Source: Candidatus Pantoea edessiphila
Lineage (GTDB): Bacteria; Pseudomonadota; Gammaproteobacteria; Enterobacterales; Enterobacteriaceae
Direction of reading: 5' to 3'
Length of the DNA: 64,000 bases
NCBI RefSeq assembly: GCF_002933345.1
Contig: NZ_PDKR01000003.1
Span: 1 to 64,000 of the forward strand
Below, in pieces: positions 43,039 through 52,926 of the stretch (position 1 is its first letter; each line of letters starts with the position of its first letter). Under the pieces are notes generated by a model that was not told where the DNA came from, made no database searches, and saw only the letters and a program-made list of their open reading frames with translations. Position numbers and translations under genes: made by a program.

Positions 43039-43845
43039 ATGAGTATATTTAAGAGTAAAGACAAATGTAATCTTTATTATAAAGATTGGGGACAAGGTCA
43101 ACCAGTGCTATTTAGTCATGGTTGGCCATTAAGCTCTGATATGTGGGATTGTCAAATGTATTATCTTGCAAATTTTGGTTATCGTGCAATCGCATTTGAT
43201 CGTCGTGGTTTTGGTCGTTCAGAAAAACCTTGGACTACTTATAATTATGATACCTTTTCTGATGATATTCATTATTTAATAGAACATTTAAATTTAAACA
43301 ATGTTACTTTAGTTGGATTTTCTATGGGCGCAGGAGATGTAACTCGTTATATTAGCAAATATGGGACAGATAAAGTAAAAAAAATTGTGTTATTAGGAAC
43401 TATAACACCAATGGTTATTAAATCTAAAGAAAATCCCAATGGTATTGAAAAATCAATGTTTGATACTATAAAAGAAGAAATATTGAAAGATAGAGCACAG
43501 TTTTTTAAAGAATTTATGAAAATGTTTTTTAGCAACATGGTTTCAGAAGGAATAATGATTTATGCTTTAAATATTGCTTTATCAGCATCTTTAAAAGCTA
43601 CTATTGACTGTGTGACATCGTTTTCTGAAACTAATTTTTATAGCGATTTAACTAAAATTAATATTCCTATATTAATTATTCACGGCAGTAATGATCAAAT
43701 TTTACCCTTTCAATTTACTAGTGGATTAACACATAATTTAGTTTATAGTTCCAAATTAAAATTATACGAAAATGGTCCGCACGGATTTATATTTACACAC
43801 CAAAATCAATTACAGAAAGACTTAATTTCATTCTTAAATGAATAA
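43039..43845 (+). CDS. Alpha/beta hydrolase, non-heme chloroperoxidase/arylesterase-like
   Basis: A 268-residue single-domain hydrolase. The oxyanion HG is in FSHGWPLSSDMWD. AFDRRGFGRSEKPW follows. The nucleophile elbow GFSMGAG gives Ser95, the acid is Asp219 in HGSNDQILPF, and the His is 248 in NGPHGF. These features match the cofactor-free haloperoxidase/esterase group. The substrate is unknown. It is not part of the E. coli order here and its neighbours are unrelated. A backup for BioH is possible, but bioH itself is intact. Base composition is like that of neighbouring genes, so any transfer is old. Confidence 0.85.
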   Translation: MSIFKSKDKCNLYYKDWGQGQPVLFSHGWPLSSDMWDCQMYYLANFGYRAIAFDRRGFGRSEKPWTTYNYDTFSDDIHYLIEHLNLNNVTLVGFSMGAGDVTRYISKYGTDKVKKIVLLGTITPMVIKSKENPNGIEKSMFDTIKEEILKDRAQFFKEFMKMFFSNMVSEGIMIYALNIALSASLKATIDCVTSFSETNFYSDLTKINIPILIIHGSNDQILPFQFTSGLTHNLVYSSKLKLYENGPHGFIFTHQNQLQKDLISFLNE

Positions 43846-43978
43846 AATTCTAATATTTATTAAAATAAATACTTAATAAGTTAATTTTATATAGAAATAA
43901 TTTAGAAATAATTGTTTAATAGTGTTGATTAAGCTCGTTCTGTGAATTAAATTCATTTTATATCAAGTTTAAAGTTTT

Positions 43979-44701
43979 ATGAAAATGATATCAATTCAAC
44001 AAAAATTTCAAAATTTAACAAAAAAAATATATAATATTGCTAAATTATACAATCGTGATCCTAAAGAAATTAATATACTTGCAGTAAGTAAAAATCAACC
44101 TCTAAGCAATATTGAAAAGATAGCATCTCTAGGACATATCAGTTTTGGTGAAAATTATGTACAGGAATCTATTAAAAAAATTAAATTAATACAAACCTTT
44201 TATTCTAATTTAGAATGGCATTTCATTGGACCATTGCAGTCTAATAAAAGTCGATTAGTAGCAGAAAACTTTTCTTGGTGTCATACAGTTGATAGAATGC
44301 GTATTGCAAATAGATTAAATGAGCAAAGACCGATATTTTTGCCTCCACTTAATGTATTAATTCAGATTAATATAAGTAGGGAAGAAAATAAATCAGGAAT
44401 AATGGCGGAGAACATTTTTAATATGGTAGGGCAAATTCAATCTTTATCTAGGTTAAAACTTCGAGGGATAATGGCTATTCCTAAATTAGATGATAATTTT
44501 GACAGACAGCTAACTGTTTATAATAAAATGGCAATTACCTTTCAACATCTAAAAAAGAACTTTAATAATATTGATACTCTTTCATTAGGAACGACTCATG
44601 ACATAGAAGCAGCTATTGCTACAGGCAGTACAATGCTGCGTATTGGAACTGCAATATTCGGTGATAGAAATAATTTTAAAACATATAAAAACAATTTATA
44701 G
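43979..44701 (+). CDS. yggS: PLP homeostasis protein YggS (PLPBP)
   Basis: Non-catalytic pyridoxal-phosphate binding protein of the alanine racemase fold-III family that buffers PLP and affects amino acid pools. The PLP lysine lies in ILAVSKNQPL near 37. FGENYVQESIKKI, EWHFIGPLQSNKSRLV and TTHDIEAAIATGSTMLRIGTAIFG (landmark: TGSTMLRIG) follow. Its 240 residues match E. coli (234). yggT, yggU and rdgB, which follow in E. coli, are missing. Confidence 0.95.
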   Translation: MKMISIQQKFQNLTKKIYNIAKLYNRDPKEINILAVSKNQPLSNIEKIASLGHISFGENYVQESIKKIKLIQTFYSNLEWHFIGPLQSNKSRLVAENFSWCHTVDRMRIANRLNEQRPIFLPPLNVLIQINISREENKSGIMAENIFNMVGQIQSLSRLKLRGIMAIPKLDDNFDRQLTVYNKMAITFQHLKKNFNNIDTLSLGTTHDIEAAIATGSTMLRIGTAIFGDRNNFKTYKNNL

Positions 44702-44829
44702 TATAATAATATCTGAATAAAATTTCATCAATAGATTATTTATATAGTTGTAAATTCATTTTGTTACTTTCTAGTTATTTTTAAGATAATAAATTTATAG
44801 TAGAATTGGTATTTTTGATGGAATATATA

Positions 44830-45974
44830 ATGTATTATTTACCTCCATTAGGTCTTTATATTCATATACCTTGGTGTATAAAAAAATGTTACTATTGCGA
44901 TTTTAATTCACATCGATTAAAAAAAAAATATCATATGTTGATTATATACATCATGTTTTGTTAGATCTTAAAAATGATCTTCATTTAATTAATAATAGAA
45001 TAATAAATACTATTTTTATTGGAGGTGGAACACCTAGTTTACTAGACATAAAATCCATAGAATTATTAATGAATGGGATCAAAGATAATTTAAATCTTAA
45101 ATCAGATGTAGAAATTTCAATAGAAGTTAATCCTGGTGCTATTGAGGTTGATCTCCTGTATTTTTATAAGTTTATTGGAATTAATCGTATTTCGATAGGT
45201 GCTCAGAGTTTCAACGAACTCAATTTGAATTCTTTAGGCCGTATTCATACGTCAAAAGAAATAAGTGATACAATACATTTAATTAAAAGTGTTGGATTTA
45301 ATAACTTTAATATTGATTTAATGCATGGTTTACCAAAACAATCATTAAAAGAAGCTTTAAATGATTTAAATCAAGCTATTTTGCTTAACCCTTCTCACAT
45401 ATCATGGTATCAATTGACTATTGAACCTAATACAGTGTTCAATATGATGCAAGATATTAAATTACCTAAGGATAGTATATTATGGAATATTTTTACAAAA
45501 GGACACGATTTATTAATCAATCGTGGTTATAAACAATACGAAGTTTCAAATTATTCAAAACCAAATTACCATTGTAAACATAATATCAATTATTGGTATT
45601 TTGGTGATTATCTTGGTATTGGTTGTGGCGCTCATGGCAAGGTGACACAATTAAATGGTAAGATCATAAGAACTATAAAAACTCGTCATCCTAAAGGATT
45701 TATGGAAGGGTTTTATCTTCATAAAAAATATTTTGTTTCTGATATCGATAAACCTTTTGAATATTTTATGAATAGATTTCGTCTAATAAAACATTTATCT
45801 CGTAAAGAATTTGAGCTATTTACTGGTTTAAAGGAAAAAACTGTTAGATCAAATATAGATATAGCAGTGTCTTTAGGTTATATAATTGAAACAAAAAAAA
45901 ATTGGAAAATTACCAAGAAGGGAAGGTTATTTCTAAATGATTTATTGGAATTATTTTTAATAAAAAATAAATGA
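44830..45974 (+). CDS. hemW: HemW heme chaperone (radical SAM family), frameshift at a poly-A run
   Basis: Heme-binding radical SAM protein related to coproporphyrinogen dehydrogenase. The natural start is ATG 44830. The first frame gives YIHIPWC and the Fe-S ligands C16, C20, C23 (CX3CX2C). It ends at a stop about 20 codons later because of a break in the ten A bases at 44919-44928. Adding one A joins it to the second frame (VDYIHHVLLDL, FIGGGTPSLLD, GIGCGAHGKVT) as a gap-free 381-residue HemW (E. coli 378). The downstream frame alone (TTG 44958) lacks the cluster. It is either rescued by polymerase slippage or is an early pseudogene. Confidence 0.88.
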
Positions 45975-46646
45975 TATTAATAAAAAACAATTATTTCTTA
46001 AGATATTTTTTAAAACTTAATTCTTAAATATTATATTTATTCTTATGATTATTTTAATATAGTTCTAATACTCTATTGAAATAGAGTACCATATACATGC
46101 AGTTTTTTAGTAATCAATTCAATAAATATATAATGGCATTTTTTTAGCCATGAATCATGGTAAATTAATTGAACTTTTTGAAATGAATAATCAGAAATTA
46201 TATTCTCCAATACTTAAAAAATATCATGATATATAATTCTTAGTTTTTGAATTTTCTATTTTTACCTCATTAAAATAATATCTAATTTCTAGTAAATATA
46301 CCTCTATGCCTAAGATGCCTAAGTAATTATACTCTGACATATTAGCTAATATAATAACTCATCTCAAATATTAGCCAATCATTACTTAAATAAAATTATT
46401 GAGTTTTAGTTAATTTTATTTTAATATGTATAAAATTAATTATTTTATTTAATAGAATTATACTTTTATTATATTTTTATAAAATATTTTAATAATTAAC
46501 ATATATAATGTTTTGTATTATTGATATCAAATTTAATTTGTTATAAAGTGTGATGAATTAATTTATATTGATTATGAGTTTATTAAAAGGATTTTAAATT
46601 AAAATAAATATTCTAATGAACATTTTATTTTTTTGAGAAATTAATA
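45975..46646. other. 670-bp AT-rich spacer at the lost trmB-mutY position
   Basis: Between hemW and yggX, where E. coli has yggL, trmB and mutY among others. ACTCTATT/AATAGAGT near 46069-46086 forms a short hairpin. A MQFF... reading at about 46097 is too short to assign to MutY. No other remnant is clear. Confidence 0.5.
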
Positions 46647-46880
46647 ATGAGTCGAATTATTTTTTGTAGTTTTTTAAAATGTAAAACTGAAGGATTAGAT
46701 ACTAAAGTTTATCCTGGTATTATTGGCAAACGTATTTATAACGAAATTTCAAAACAAGCTTGGCAAAAATGGATAAATAAACAGACGATATTAATTAATG
46801 AGAAAAAACTTAATTTAATAAATGATAAAGATCGCAAGATATTAGAAAATGAAATGATTGATTTCTTATTTAAAAAATAA
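46647..46880 (+). CDS. yggX: Fe(2+)-trafficking protein YggX
   Basis: Small cytosolic protein that protects Fe-S clusters and limits iron-driven oxidative damage. [16 protein letters not shown] with the conserved Cys7 opens the protein. [19 protein letters not shown] and [15 protein letters not shown] follow. Its 77 residues are short by about 14 at the C-terminus (E. coli 91); the missing part is variable. An imperfect hairpin (ATTAGT.../...ACTAAT) lies right after the stop. Confidence 0.94.
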   Translation: MSRIIFCSFLKCKTEGLDTKVYPGIIGKRIYNEISKQAWQKWINKQTILINEKKLNLINDKDRKILENEMIDFLFKK

Positions 46881-47026
46881 TTAGTGGTTTTACAAACTAA
46901 TCATTTATATTATTTAGCTTTTTACTTTTATAACTAAAATTAATTACAACGATTTATGTAATTGTATTTTATTCTGACAATCATAAAATTATAATTTTAA
47001 GTCTAAAGTATAAGCAAAGATACAGA

Positions 47027-47473
47027 TCATTTTAATACATGATCTTCTGTCTTTAAAAAATTTACACTAAGCCAATCTTGTAAAATAATCGCAGCCGATT
47101 TAGAATCAATGGATTTTTTTAGTAAAGAACGATATCCTCCATTTCTAAATAGTTCTGAACGTGCTTCTTTTGTACTTAATCTTTCATCTTGCATAAAAAT
47201 ACTAATATCAAATTTTTTATTTAAGTAATTGGCAAAATTCTTAGCATGAGAAGTAAAATATTGTTCGGTGCCATCCATGTTTAGAGGTAAACCAACTACA
47301 ATCAAACTAGGTTGCCATTCTTTTATTAATTGTTCAATTTGTCTCCTATCTGGAATTCCATTTATAGCTTTTAAAGGACTTACAGGATGTGCTGTACCAG
47401 TAATTAATTGTCCAATTGCAACGCCAATATTTTTAATACCAAAATCAAATCCTATTATAATTTTTTTTGACAT
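47027..47473 (-). CDS. ruvX: Putative pre-16S rRNA nuclease / Holliday junction resolvase-like YqgF
   Basis: RNase H-fold nuclease that trims the 5' end of 16S pre-rRNA. Motifs are GFDFGIKNIGVAIGQ at the start, VVGLPLNMDGTEQ in the middle, DERLSTKEA, and DSKSAAIILQDWL near the end. The start is ATG 47473, because TGATG overlap with the end of the yqgE remnant mirrors the intact gene pair; the TTG one codon upstream is less likely. It is 148 residues (E. coli 138). Confidence 0.95.
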   Translation of the reverse strand: MSKKIIIGFDFGIKNIGVAIGQLITGTAHPVSPLKAINGIPDRRQIEQLIKEWQPSLIVVGLPLNMDGTEQYFTSHAKNFANYLNKKFDISIFMQDERLSTKEARSELFRNGGYRSLLKKSIDSKSAAIILQDWLSVNFLKTEDHVLK

Positions 47474-47990
47474 CAAGCATGTCCCGCATAATTAGCAATA
47501 TTATGTATATTTACACCGATATTGTAGGAGTATGGAAAATAATTTTACTGCTAGCTAGCGCAGTTAACCAAGAATTAGCCATTAATTCATTTTCTAATTA
47601 TTTTTTTTAAAGCACAATAATCAAAAGGACATCATCAGGTTGTAAACTTGAACTAATAACTTCTAATATATCTTTTAATATCGTAATAATAATATTTTCA
47701 AATACATAAATACTAGTATTAAAAATATGTTGTGCAGAATGTAGTATAAATCCGCAATCTTCAGCTAATGGGCCTCCTTTAAATACTGGTTTATTAAATT
47801 TACTAAGGTCTTTGTTATCTAAAGATAATGTTTAATTTGTTAAGTATATTTTCTATAGTTAAGTTTTTTATATACTTGTTAATAATTAATCCCATTACTA
47901 CTTTTTCGTTATGTTCACAAATATATATATAATAGAATGCTTAAAAAAAGGATCTTGTAATGAGGGGACAGCAACTAATAGGTATCTAAT
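47473..47990 (-). pseudogene. yqgE: yqgE remnant
   Basis: Read leftwards from about 47984 it gives [21 protein letters not shown], matching [20 protein letters not shown] of YqgE (each within 21 residues as landmarks). A two-base expansion of an AT run then shifts the frame. [66 protein letters not shown] and the end YAGHA follow in order, interrupted by stops and further shifts. It lies between gshB and ruvX exactly as in E. coli. Full length is retained, so inactivation is fairly recent. Confidence 0.93.
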
Positions 47991-48004
47991 TATAATTCAA
48001 ATAT

Positions 48005-48949
48005 TTAATGCAATATTTTTTCAATTGCATCCATTAACATAGAAGTAATAGAAATTGAAATAGCTGATTCAATTTGACATATACCAGTAGGGCTAGTTAC
48101 GTTAATTTCTGTCAGTTTATTTCCAATAATATCTAATCCAACAAAAATTAATCCTCTATCTTTTAAGACAGAGCCAATATTTTTAGCAAGTTCGAAGTCA
48201 TTTTTGCTTAAAGTTTGTACTTGACCTATACCACCAGTTCTAAGATTAGCCCGATTTTCACCTTTTTTGGGAATTCTAGCTAAACAATAAGGTATCGGTT
48301 CACCATTTATTATTAAAATTCTTTTGTCACCGTATTTAATATCTGGAAGGTATTTTTGTGCCATACAAAAAAGACGTCCTTCCTTAGTTAAAGTTTCAAC
48401 GATAACTGAAAAATTAAGATCATTTTTTTTTATACAAAAAATAGATTTACCTCCCATATTATTTAGTGGTTTTATTACTATATCAACATTTTCTTGCCAA
48501 AATTTTTTGAGATGTTTTTTATTGCATGTAACTAAAGTGCTAGGAGCAAATTCATTAAACCATAATATATGTAATTTTTCATTACAATCTCTTAAACTTT
48601 GTGGTTTATTTATAATAAGAGTCCCTTCTTTTTCAGCATATTCCAAAATATATGTTGAGTAAATATATTGCATATTAAATGGAGGATCTTTACGCATCAA
48701 GATAACGTCAAGATCAGAAAGTTTAATATTTTGTTTTTTACCAAGATTATACCAATTGTCATAATTTTTTTTTACATTTAATAAATATGTATTTGCATAA
48801 GCTTTACCCTCGTAAATATAGAGATCATTTATTTCCATATAATAAATTTCATAATCTCGTTTTTGTGCTTCTAATAACATCGCAAATGTACTATCTTTTT
48901 TTATATTAATAGAAGAAATTGGATCCATTAATATACCAAGTTTAACCAT
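48005..48949 (-). CDS. gshB: Glutathione synthetase
   Basis: Joins gamma-glutamylcysteine and glycine, the last step to glutathione. It is an ATP-grasp enzyme: MVKLGILMDPISSINIKKDS at the start, RKDPPFNMQYIYSTYIL, NKPQSLRDCNEKL, the glycine-rich KPLNNMGGKSIF, and C-terminal NVTSPTGICQIE. Its 314 residues match E. coli (316). The gshB-yqgE-ruvX order is ancestral. Confidence 0.97.
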   Translation of the reverse strand: MVKLGILMDPISSINIKKDSTFAMLLEAQKRDYEIYYMEINDLYIYEGKAYANTYLLNVKKNYDNWYNLGKKQNIKLSDLDVILMRKDPPFNMQYIYSTYILEYAEKEGTLIINKPQSLRDCNEKLHILWFNEFAPSTLVTCNKKHLKKFWQENVDIVIKPLNNMGGKSIFCIKKNDLNFSVIVETLTKEGRLFCMAQKYLPDIKYGDKRILIINGEPIPYCLARIPKKGENRANLRTGGIGQVQTLSKNDFELAKNIGSVLKDRGLIFVGLDIIGNKLTEINVTSPTGICQIESAISISITSMLMDAIEKILH

Positions 48950-49296
48950 TATTATCTCCTTAAAGAAATTTTACTATAATTTAATTTTATGATAGGTTAT
49001 ATAATGAATAATCCATTGATTGATTATTTCCTAATAATTTTAGGAAATGATTAAAATAATAAATATTTATATGATTCTAAAATTTCTTAAATTAAGAGTT
49101 AAATTTATAATATTTTAATTAATATTATTAACTTAATAATATTAATCTTGGTTCTTTATTAAAAATAAAATATACATCAAGATATTAGATGTTAACCTAA
49201 TTATTTAATAGAGAATGATTATATATATATTTCTTAGAATAATTTTATTAATTATTATGTAAATAATTAATAAAATATAAATTTATAGATTATGCT
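48950..49296. other. AT-rich spacer between gshB and hemB
   Basis: About 350 bases at a synteny break (66 min next to 8 min in E. coli terms). No gene, hairpin or remnant was recognised. It must hold the gshB promoter on the minus strand. Confidence 0.5.
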
Positions 49297-50274
49297 TTAA
49301 ATTATTTTTTTTTCAGCAAGATCAAGCGTAAAGTAACTAAAAATAATATCAGCACCAGCTCTTCTTATTGAACCTAAACTTTCTAATATTGCTTTATATT
49401 CATTTATTGCGCCTGCTTTAGCCGCAAATTTAATCATAGAATATTCTCCGCTTACTTGATATGCACTTAATGGCAATTGTGTTTTTCCCCGTATATCACG
49501 CAAGATATCAAGATAAGCACCAGCTGGTTTTACCATTAGGACGTCTGCACCTTCATTAATATCAATTAAAGACTCTCTAATAGCCTCTCTTCTATTCATT
49601 GGATTTATTTGGTAAGTATTTCGATCTCCTGTAATATTAATTCCAGTAGCTTCTCGGAATGGACCATAAAAAGAAGATGCAAATTTAGTAGAGTAAGAAA
49701 TTATTGCTGTTTGATTAAACCCAGATAAATCTAGTGCCTTACGTATATTCTTTACCTGTCCATCCATAGAAGCAGACGGTGCAACAAAATCAGCTCCTGC
49801 TGCTGTTGCTACAACTGCTTGTTTACACATATTGATTAACGTTTGATCATTATCAACTGTATTATTACGTATTACTCCACAGTGTCCGTGATCAGTATAT
49901 TGGCAAAAACATATGTCTGATATTAAGATTATTTCTGGTACAGTATTTTTGCATATACGAATAATACGTGCTATTAGACCGTTTTCATTCCATGTATCAC
50001 TTCCTAAGCTATCTAATTTATGAGAGATACCAAATAATAATACCATATTAATACCTGCTTTAGCTATTCGTTCAATTTCATACGGTAACTTTTTTTCAGG
50101 GATACGCATTATTCCTGGCATAGTTTTTATTTCTTTGTAATCATGTAAATTTTCTTCAACGAAAATCGGAAAAACTAACTTGTCTAAGTTTAGATTACAT
50201 TCTTGAAAAATTTTACGCATTAAAACATTAACACGTAACCTTCTTGGACGTTTGTCTATATTAATCATTTTCAT
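49297..50274 (-). CDS. hemB: Delta-aminolevulinic acid dehydratase (porphobilinogen synthase)
   Basis: Condenses two 5-aminolevulinate molecules to porphobilinogen, the second common step to heme. Zinc cysteines are kept at C122, C124 and C132 in [12 protein letters not shown]. The Schiff-base lysines lie in [15 protein letters not shown] and [10 protein letters not shown]. Its 325 residues match E. coli (324). With hemW it implies that heme is still made in the cell. Confidence 0.97.
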   Translation of the reverse strand: MKMINIDKRPRRLRVNVLMRKIFQECNLNLDKLVFPIFVEENLHDYKEIKTMPGIMRIPEKKLPYEIERIAKAGINMVLLFGISHKLDSLGSDTWNENGLIARIIRICKNTVPEIILISDICFCQYTDHGHCGVIRNNTVDNDQTLINMCKQAVVATAAGADFVAPSASMDGQVKNIRKALDLSGFNQTAIISYSTKFASSFYGPFREATGINITGDRNTYQINPMNRREAIRESLIDINEGADVLMVKPAGAYLDILRDIRGKTQLPLSAYQVSGEYSMIKFAAKAGAINEYKAILESLGSIRRAGADIIFSYFTLDLAEKKII

Positions 50275-50435
50275 TATAATATTTGTTATTATTTTAGAAA
50301 TTAGTTGTTATTAATAATTTTTGTTTTTTATGAAAGCGTTATATTTATTACAAATAAATTTAATTATTTTTATATCTTATAAAAATAATTAAATAATATT
50401 TTACTAATGTGTTTATAGTAAATTTTACGAAATTT

Positions 50436-51029
50436 TCATTTAATTAGATTATTTTTAACCATAAATAAAGAATAAGTTACCTTTCCAGCTGTTTTTTTAT
50501 GATATAAAGTCCAATTATTTGGTATATAATTTATTATATTAGTTGATTTTTTTTCAATATATACAAATGAATTATTACTTATCCATTGTTTCTTTTCTAA
50601 TAAAAATATAGTCTTATCTAATAAATTACTATTAAATGGTGGATCAATAAATATTATGTTAAATGGTTTACCCTTGTTATTTTCAAGCCAAAACAGGGTG
50701 TCTGTATGAATGATTTTGCCATTATTTGATTTAAATCTTTTTAAATTCATCTCTAGTTGTTTTACTAAATAATTTTTTATCTCTAACATAGTCACAAAAT
50801 TTGCATAACGAGATAATGCTTCAAATCCGAGTGATCCGCTCCCTGTAAAACAATCAAGACAATTTGCATTTTTGATCATAGGGTTTAACCAATTGAATAA
50901 AGTTTCACGCATACGATCTGTAGTAGGATGTAATCCATAACTATTTAATACTGGTAGTTTGTGCCGACGCCACTGTCCCGCAATAATGCGAATAGATCCT
51001 GAACGATAATTACTATAAAACTTTTTCAT
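50436..51029 (-). CDS. rsmD: 16S rRNA (guanine-966-N2)-methyltransferase
   Basis: Methylates G966 of 16S rRNA. Landmarks are SIRIIAGQWRRHKLPV, RETLFNWL, the SAM-binding CLDCFTGSGSLGFEALSR, and the catalytic DPPF in IIFIDPPFNSN. Its 197 residues match E. coli (198). It is divergent from ftsY, as in E. coli. Confidence 0.95.
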   Translation of the reverse strand: MKKFYSNYRSGSIRIIAGQWRRHKLPVLNSYGLHPTTDRMRETLFNWLNPMIKNANCLDCFTGSGSLGFEALSRYANFVTMLEIKNYLVKQLEMNLKRFKSNNGKIIHTDTLFWLENNKGKPFNIIFIDPPFNSNLLDKTIFLLEKKQWISNNSFVYIEKKSTNIINYIPNNWTLYHKKTAGKVTYSLFMVKNNLIK

Positions 51030-51200
51030 TAAAATATTTATATGATATGATAAAATAATAGTGATATTAAAATAACTTTCTTAAAAAAATAAATATTAAA
51101 TTATTATTAAGTATGTTATCTATTGTTTTTATAATAAAATTTCACGCTTAGTTAATTGTAAAAAAATAAGTCAAAATATCATAGGAAAATCAAAAATATA

Positions 51201-52511
51201 ATGACAAAAAAGAAAAACAATTCTTTTTTTTCTTGGTTAAAATTAAAAAAAGAAAAAAAAGATGAGGCAGAAAAAATATCTTTGATTGAACAAGAAAAAA
51301 ATAATTCAAATACAAATCAAAATGATTTTTTATTTAATAATAACATAAAAACAGATAAAAAAATAATAAATGATCAAATACAAAAAAAGTCTTCACTAAT
51401 AACTGAAGGTACTGAAAATAAAAAAATTAAAACTAATCAGGAAATTGATAATAATCTAAATTTTAAAAAGGAACTTTCAGAAGATATTTTTAATGCAAGT
51501 TCTACCAATAAATTTAATAAATCAATTAGTAATAACAGTATTGATACATTAAATAATAAGTTTCGTAATGTTAATATACAAAATAATTTAAAAAAACAAC
51601 ATGAAGGATTGTTTACACGATTAAAAAACAGTCTAACAAAAACTCGTCAAAATTTAACATTAAATTTAATTAATTTATTTAAAAAAAAATCAGTAGATAA
51701 AGAATTGTTTGATAAAATAGAAGAGCAGTTATTGATTGCTGATGTTGGAATAGAAACTACTAAAATGATTATCAATAACATATCTCATCAAGCAAAATTT
51801 AAAAGCATATGTGATACAAAAGATATTTATATTTTATTAAAAAATGAACTAGCCAATATACTTACCGGGATAGATATTCCATTAGAAATAAAAAACAAAA
51901 AACCTTTTGTTATATTAATGGTAGGAGTTAATGGTGTTGGAAAAACAACTACTATTGGTAAACTATCTTATCAATATAATAAATTAGGTAAATCAGTTAT
52001 TTTAGCTGCCGGGGATACTTTCCGGGCTGCTGCAATTGAGCAATTGCAATTTTGGGGGGAAACAAATAAAGTTCCTGTAATTGCACAACATAAAAGAGCA
52101 GATTCTGCTTCAGTGATTTTTGATGCGATAAAAGCTGCAAAATCTCGTGAAACTGACATAGTAATTGCAGATAGTTCTGGTCGTCTTCATAACAAATTAC
52201 ATTTAATGGAAGAATTAAAGAAAACTATTAGAGTAATCAAAAAAATAGATGGATCTGCACCCCACGAAATAATGTTAATTATAGATGCTAATACAGGACA
52301 AAATGCTGTTATTCAAGCTAAATCTTTTTATGAATTCATAAAACCCACAGGAATTACAATTACTAAATTAGATGGTACTGCTAAAGGCGGAGTTATTTTT
52401 TCAATAGCTAATCAACTATCTATACCTATCAGATATATTTGTATTGGGGAAAGTAGAGAAGATATAAGAACTTTCAAATCTATAGATTTTATTGAAGCAT
52501 TATTTTCTTAA
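51201..52511 (+). CDS. ftsY: Signal recognition particle receptor FtsY
   Basis: SRP-dependent GTPase that docks ribosomes at the Sec translocon. A Lys/Asn-rich A domain (about 1-130, shorter than in E. coli) precedes the N domain and the G domain. G1 is GVNGVGKTTTIGKL, followed by AAGDTFRAAAIEQL. G3 reads DSSGR instead of the usual DTAGR. G4 is TKLDGTAKGG. It is 436 residues (E. coli 497). ftsE and ftsX, which follow in E. coli, are missing. Confidence 0.96.
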   Translation: MTKKKNNSFFSWLKLKKEKKDEAEKISLIEQEKNNSNTNQNDFLFNNNIKTDKKIINDQIQKKSSLITEGTENKKIKTNQEIDNNLNFKKELSEDIFNASSTNKFNKSISNNSIDTLNNKFRNVNIQNNLKKQHEGLFTRLKNSLTKTRQNLTLNLINLFKKKSVDKELFDKIEEQLLIADVGIETTKMIINNISHQAKFKSICDTKDIYILLKNELANILTGIDIPLEIKNKKPFVILMVGVNGVGKTTTIGKLSYQYNKLGKSVILAAGDTFRAAAIEQLQFWGETNKVPVIAQHKRADSASVIFDAIKAAKSRETDIVIADSSGRLHNKLHLMEELKKTIRVIKKIDGSAPHEIMLIIDANTGQNAVIQAKSFYEFIKPTGITITKLDGTAKGGVIFSIANQLSIPIRYICIGESREDIRTFKSIDFIEALFS

Positions 52512-52926
52512 AAAATATTAAAGAAAATAAATTAAATATTTGTTAATAAAAAGTGTTATCATCAAGGCTTACAATGATAATTTATATGATTTATTAATCA
52601 TATAAATTAATTATAAATTCAAAGAAGATACTTAAAATATACCTACTAATGATGTAGTACCTTAAAAAAATAACGTAAGGTAATACATATGAATTATGTT
52701 TTATTATATATGTAATATAATAATTAATTTATAATTTGTTATATAAAGATAATAATTATGACTAATTACATTTTTTTAATATCATTCCAATAATAAAAAT
52801 GTTATCTAAGTAACTTAAATTAAAGATAGTTGTGCAACAACCTAAACATATTTAAAGATATTTAATCATTTTATAAAAAAATTATATTAATTAATGCAAT
52901 TATATTACAATATTAAAGGAGTTTGA
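52512..52926. other. AT-rich spacer at the lost ftsE-ftsX position
   Basis: About 415 bases with no readable FtsE or FtsX fragment. It carries the strong hairpin at 52578-52609 and, at the end, AAAGGAG 4-5 bases before the rpoH start, one of the best ribosome binding sites in the window. Confidence 0.55.
52578..52609 (+). terminator. 14-bp perfect AT-rich hairpin after ftsY
   Basis: TAATTTATATGATT at 52578-52591 pairs perfectly with 52596-52609 around a TATT loop, about 65 bases past the ftsY stop. Only one G-C pair. No T tract follows. Terminator by position. Confidence 0.5.

Noticed and set aside
44958-45974. HemW as a short protein starting at TTG 44958
   Set aside because: It would lack the radical SAM cysteines. 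The natural N-terminus is readable upstream in another frame and joins without gaps when one A is added.
46097-46150. Possible mutY start (MQFF...) before yggX
   Set aside because: The match is only a few residues and stops quickly; chance cannot be excluded.
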